Assembly (NCBI GenBank): GCA_003024175.1
Contig: MDYQ01000291.1
Span: 1 to 16,957, forward strand
Origin: Planoprotostelium fungivorum
Lineage: Eukaryota > Evosea > Variosea > Cavosteliida > Cavosteliaceae
Direction of reading: 5' to 3'
DNA: 16,957 nucleotides
How positions within the stretch are numbered: the first letter of the stretch is position 1; every line of letters begins with the position of its first letter. A program made the translations under genes and the position numbers. The notes under the pieces are model-generated. The model saw nothing but the letters and a program-made list of their open reading frames with translations, ran no database searches and was not told the origin of the DNA. Positions 16,705-16,957 of the stretch are shown piece by piece.

Positions 16705-16957
16705 TCAGATCTCGCTCTTTATATACAGTTCATCGTCCAAGGGTTCTCTCTTGCATTCTAATAGGTTGGCCTTCACGTCGAGTGCCATCATCGACAGCTT
16801 CTGGAAGACATCCGCTCCTGCCCATCGATCTCCCACGGAGTGTCTGCCGTATTGAAGGGTATCATCTGATGTGGCGCCTCTTCCGACGGCTTTCATGTCT
16901 TTGAGGTTCATCATCACTGCCGTCTGATCGTTGAGAGAGATGGTGATGGGAACAGAG
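16705..16957 (-). CDS. 3' end of a gene entering from the right edge, unknown
   Basis: Open minus-strand frame from the window edge to TGA (SVPITISLNDQTAVMMNLKD, then DVFQKLSMMALDVKANLLEC, ending DDELYIKSEI). The frame is already open at the edge and its beginning reads like the middle of a domain, so the ATG at 16917 is probably internal and the gene starts outside the window. Composition is ordinary for the region and no motif is recognised. Confidence 0.55.
   Translation of the reverse strand, partial: SVPITISLNDQTAVMMNLKDMKAVGRGATSDDTLQYGRHSVGDRWAGADVFQKLSMMALDVKANLLECKREPLDDELYIKSEI

Noticed and set aside
1-16957. CRISPR array, bacterial operon, prophage or integron
   Set aside because: Spliceosomal introns throughout, eukaryotic gene content, no spaced direct repeats and no ribosome binding sites.

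Overview
The window looks like a piece of a compact, intron-dense protist nuclear genome. Almost every gene is cut by short GT-AG introns (about 34-160 nt, most 38-75 nt) with a strong GTGAG donor preference. Genes sit tens to a few hundred bases apart, and several AATAAA signals lie at or next to stop codons. There are no bacterial-style operons. A free-living amoeba (an amoebozoan, possibly a protosteloid such as Planoprotostelium) is my inference from style and gene content; I could not test it. All gene models were spliced by hand from the bases, checking phase and frame at every junction.

Layout: (1) 88-3481, minus: a coiled-coil protein of at least 718 residues with a CC1-box-like segment as in dynein cargo adaptors (CDR2/BICDR/TRAK/HAP1); its 3' end is unresolved and may leave the window. 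(2) 3482-4151: AT-rich stretch with no convincing gene. (3) 4152-5126, minus: RNase P/MRP subunit Rpp38/Pop3-like protein of the L7Ae fold. (4) 5353-6773, plus: a clear KCTD9 orthologue (N-terminal ubiquitin-like part, BTB/T1 domain, pentapeptide repeats), sharing a 226-bp divergent promoter region with (3). (5) 6824-7752, plus: unrecognised multi-exon gene whose middle is unresolved and contains a 31-bp perfect inverted repeat. (6) 7839-10954, minus: three tandem paralogues of a secreted Cys-rich family. The first is intact with a GPI-like tail, the second lacks the tail, and the third is split by a 377-bp element with 20-bp terminal inverted repeats. (7) 11251-12399, minus: Ser/Pro/Lys-rich, probably disordered protein. 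(8) 12722-15757, minus: a 20-exon, 653-residue protein with four RRM-like domains, an NLS and an unfamiliar C-terminal domain; one intron is GC-AG. (9) 15982-16606, minus: small leucine-zipper-like protein. (10) 16705-16957, minus: 3' end of a gene entering from the right.

The genes do not form one pathway; RNA metabolism (3, 8), ubiquitin ligase adaptor (4), microtubule transport (1) and surface/secreted proteins (6) are mixed, as expected in a eukaryotic neighbourhood. The strongest unexplained signal is a dispersed short motif, TCTACAAC/GTTGTAGA, often fused head to head into the 18-bp palindrome ATCTACAACGTTGTAGAT. It occurs about seventeen times in 1-2530 and 13100-15000 (exons in gene 1, only introns in gene 8) and I saw no exact copy between.
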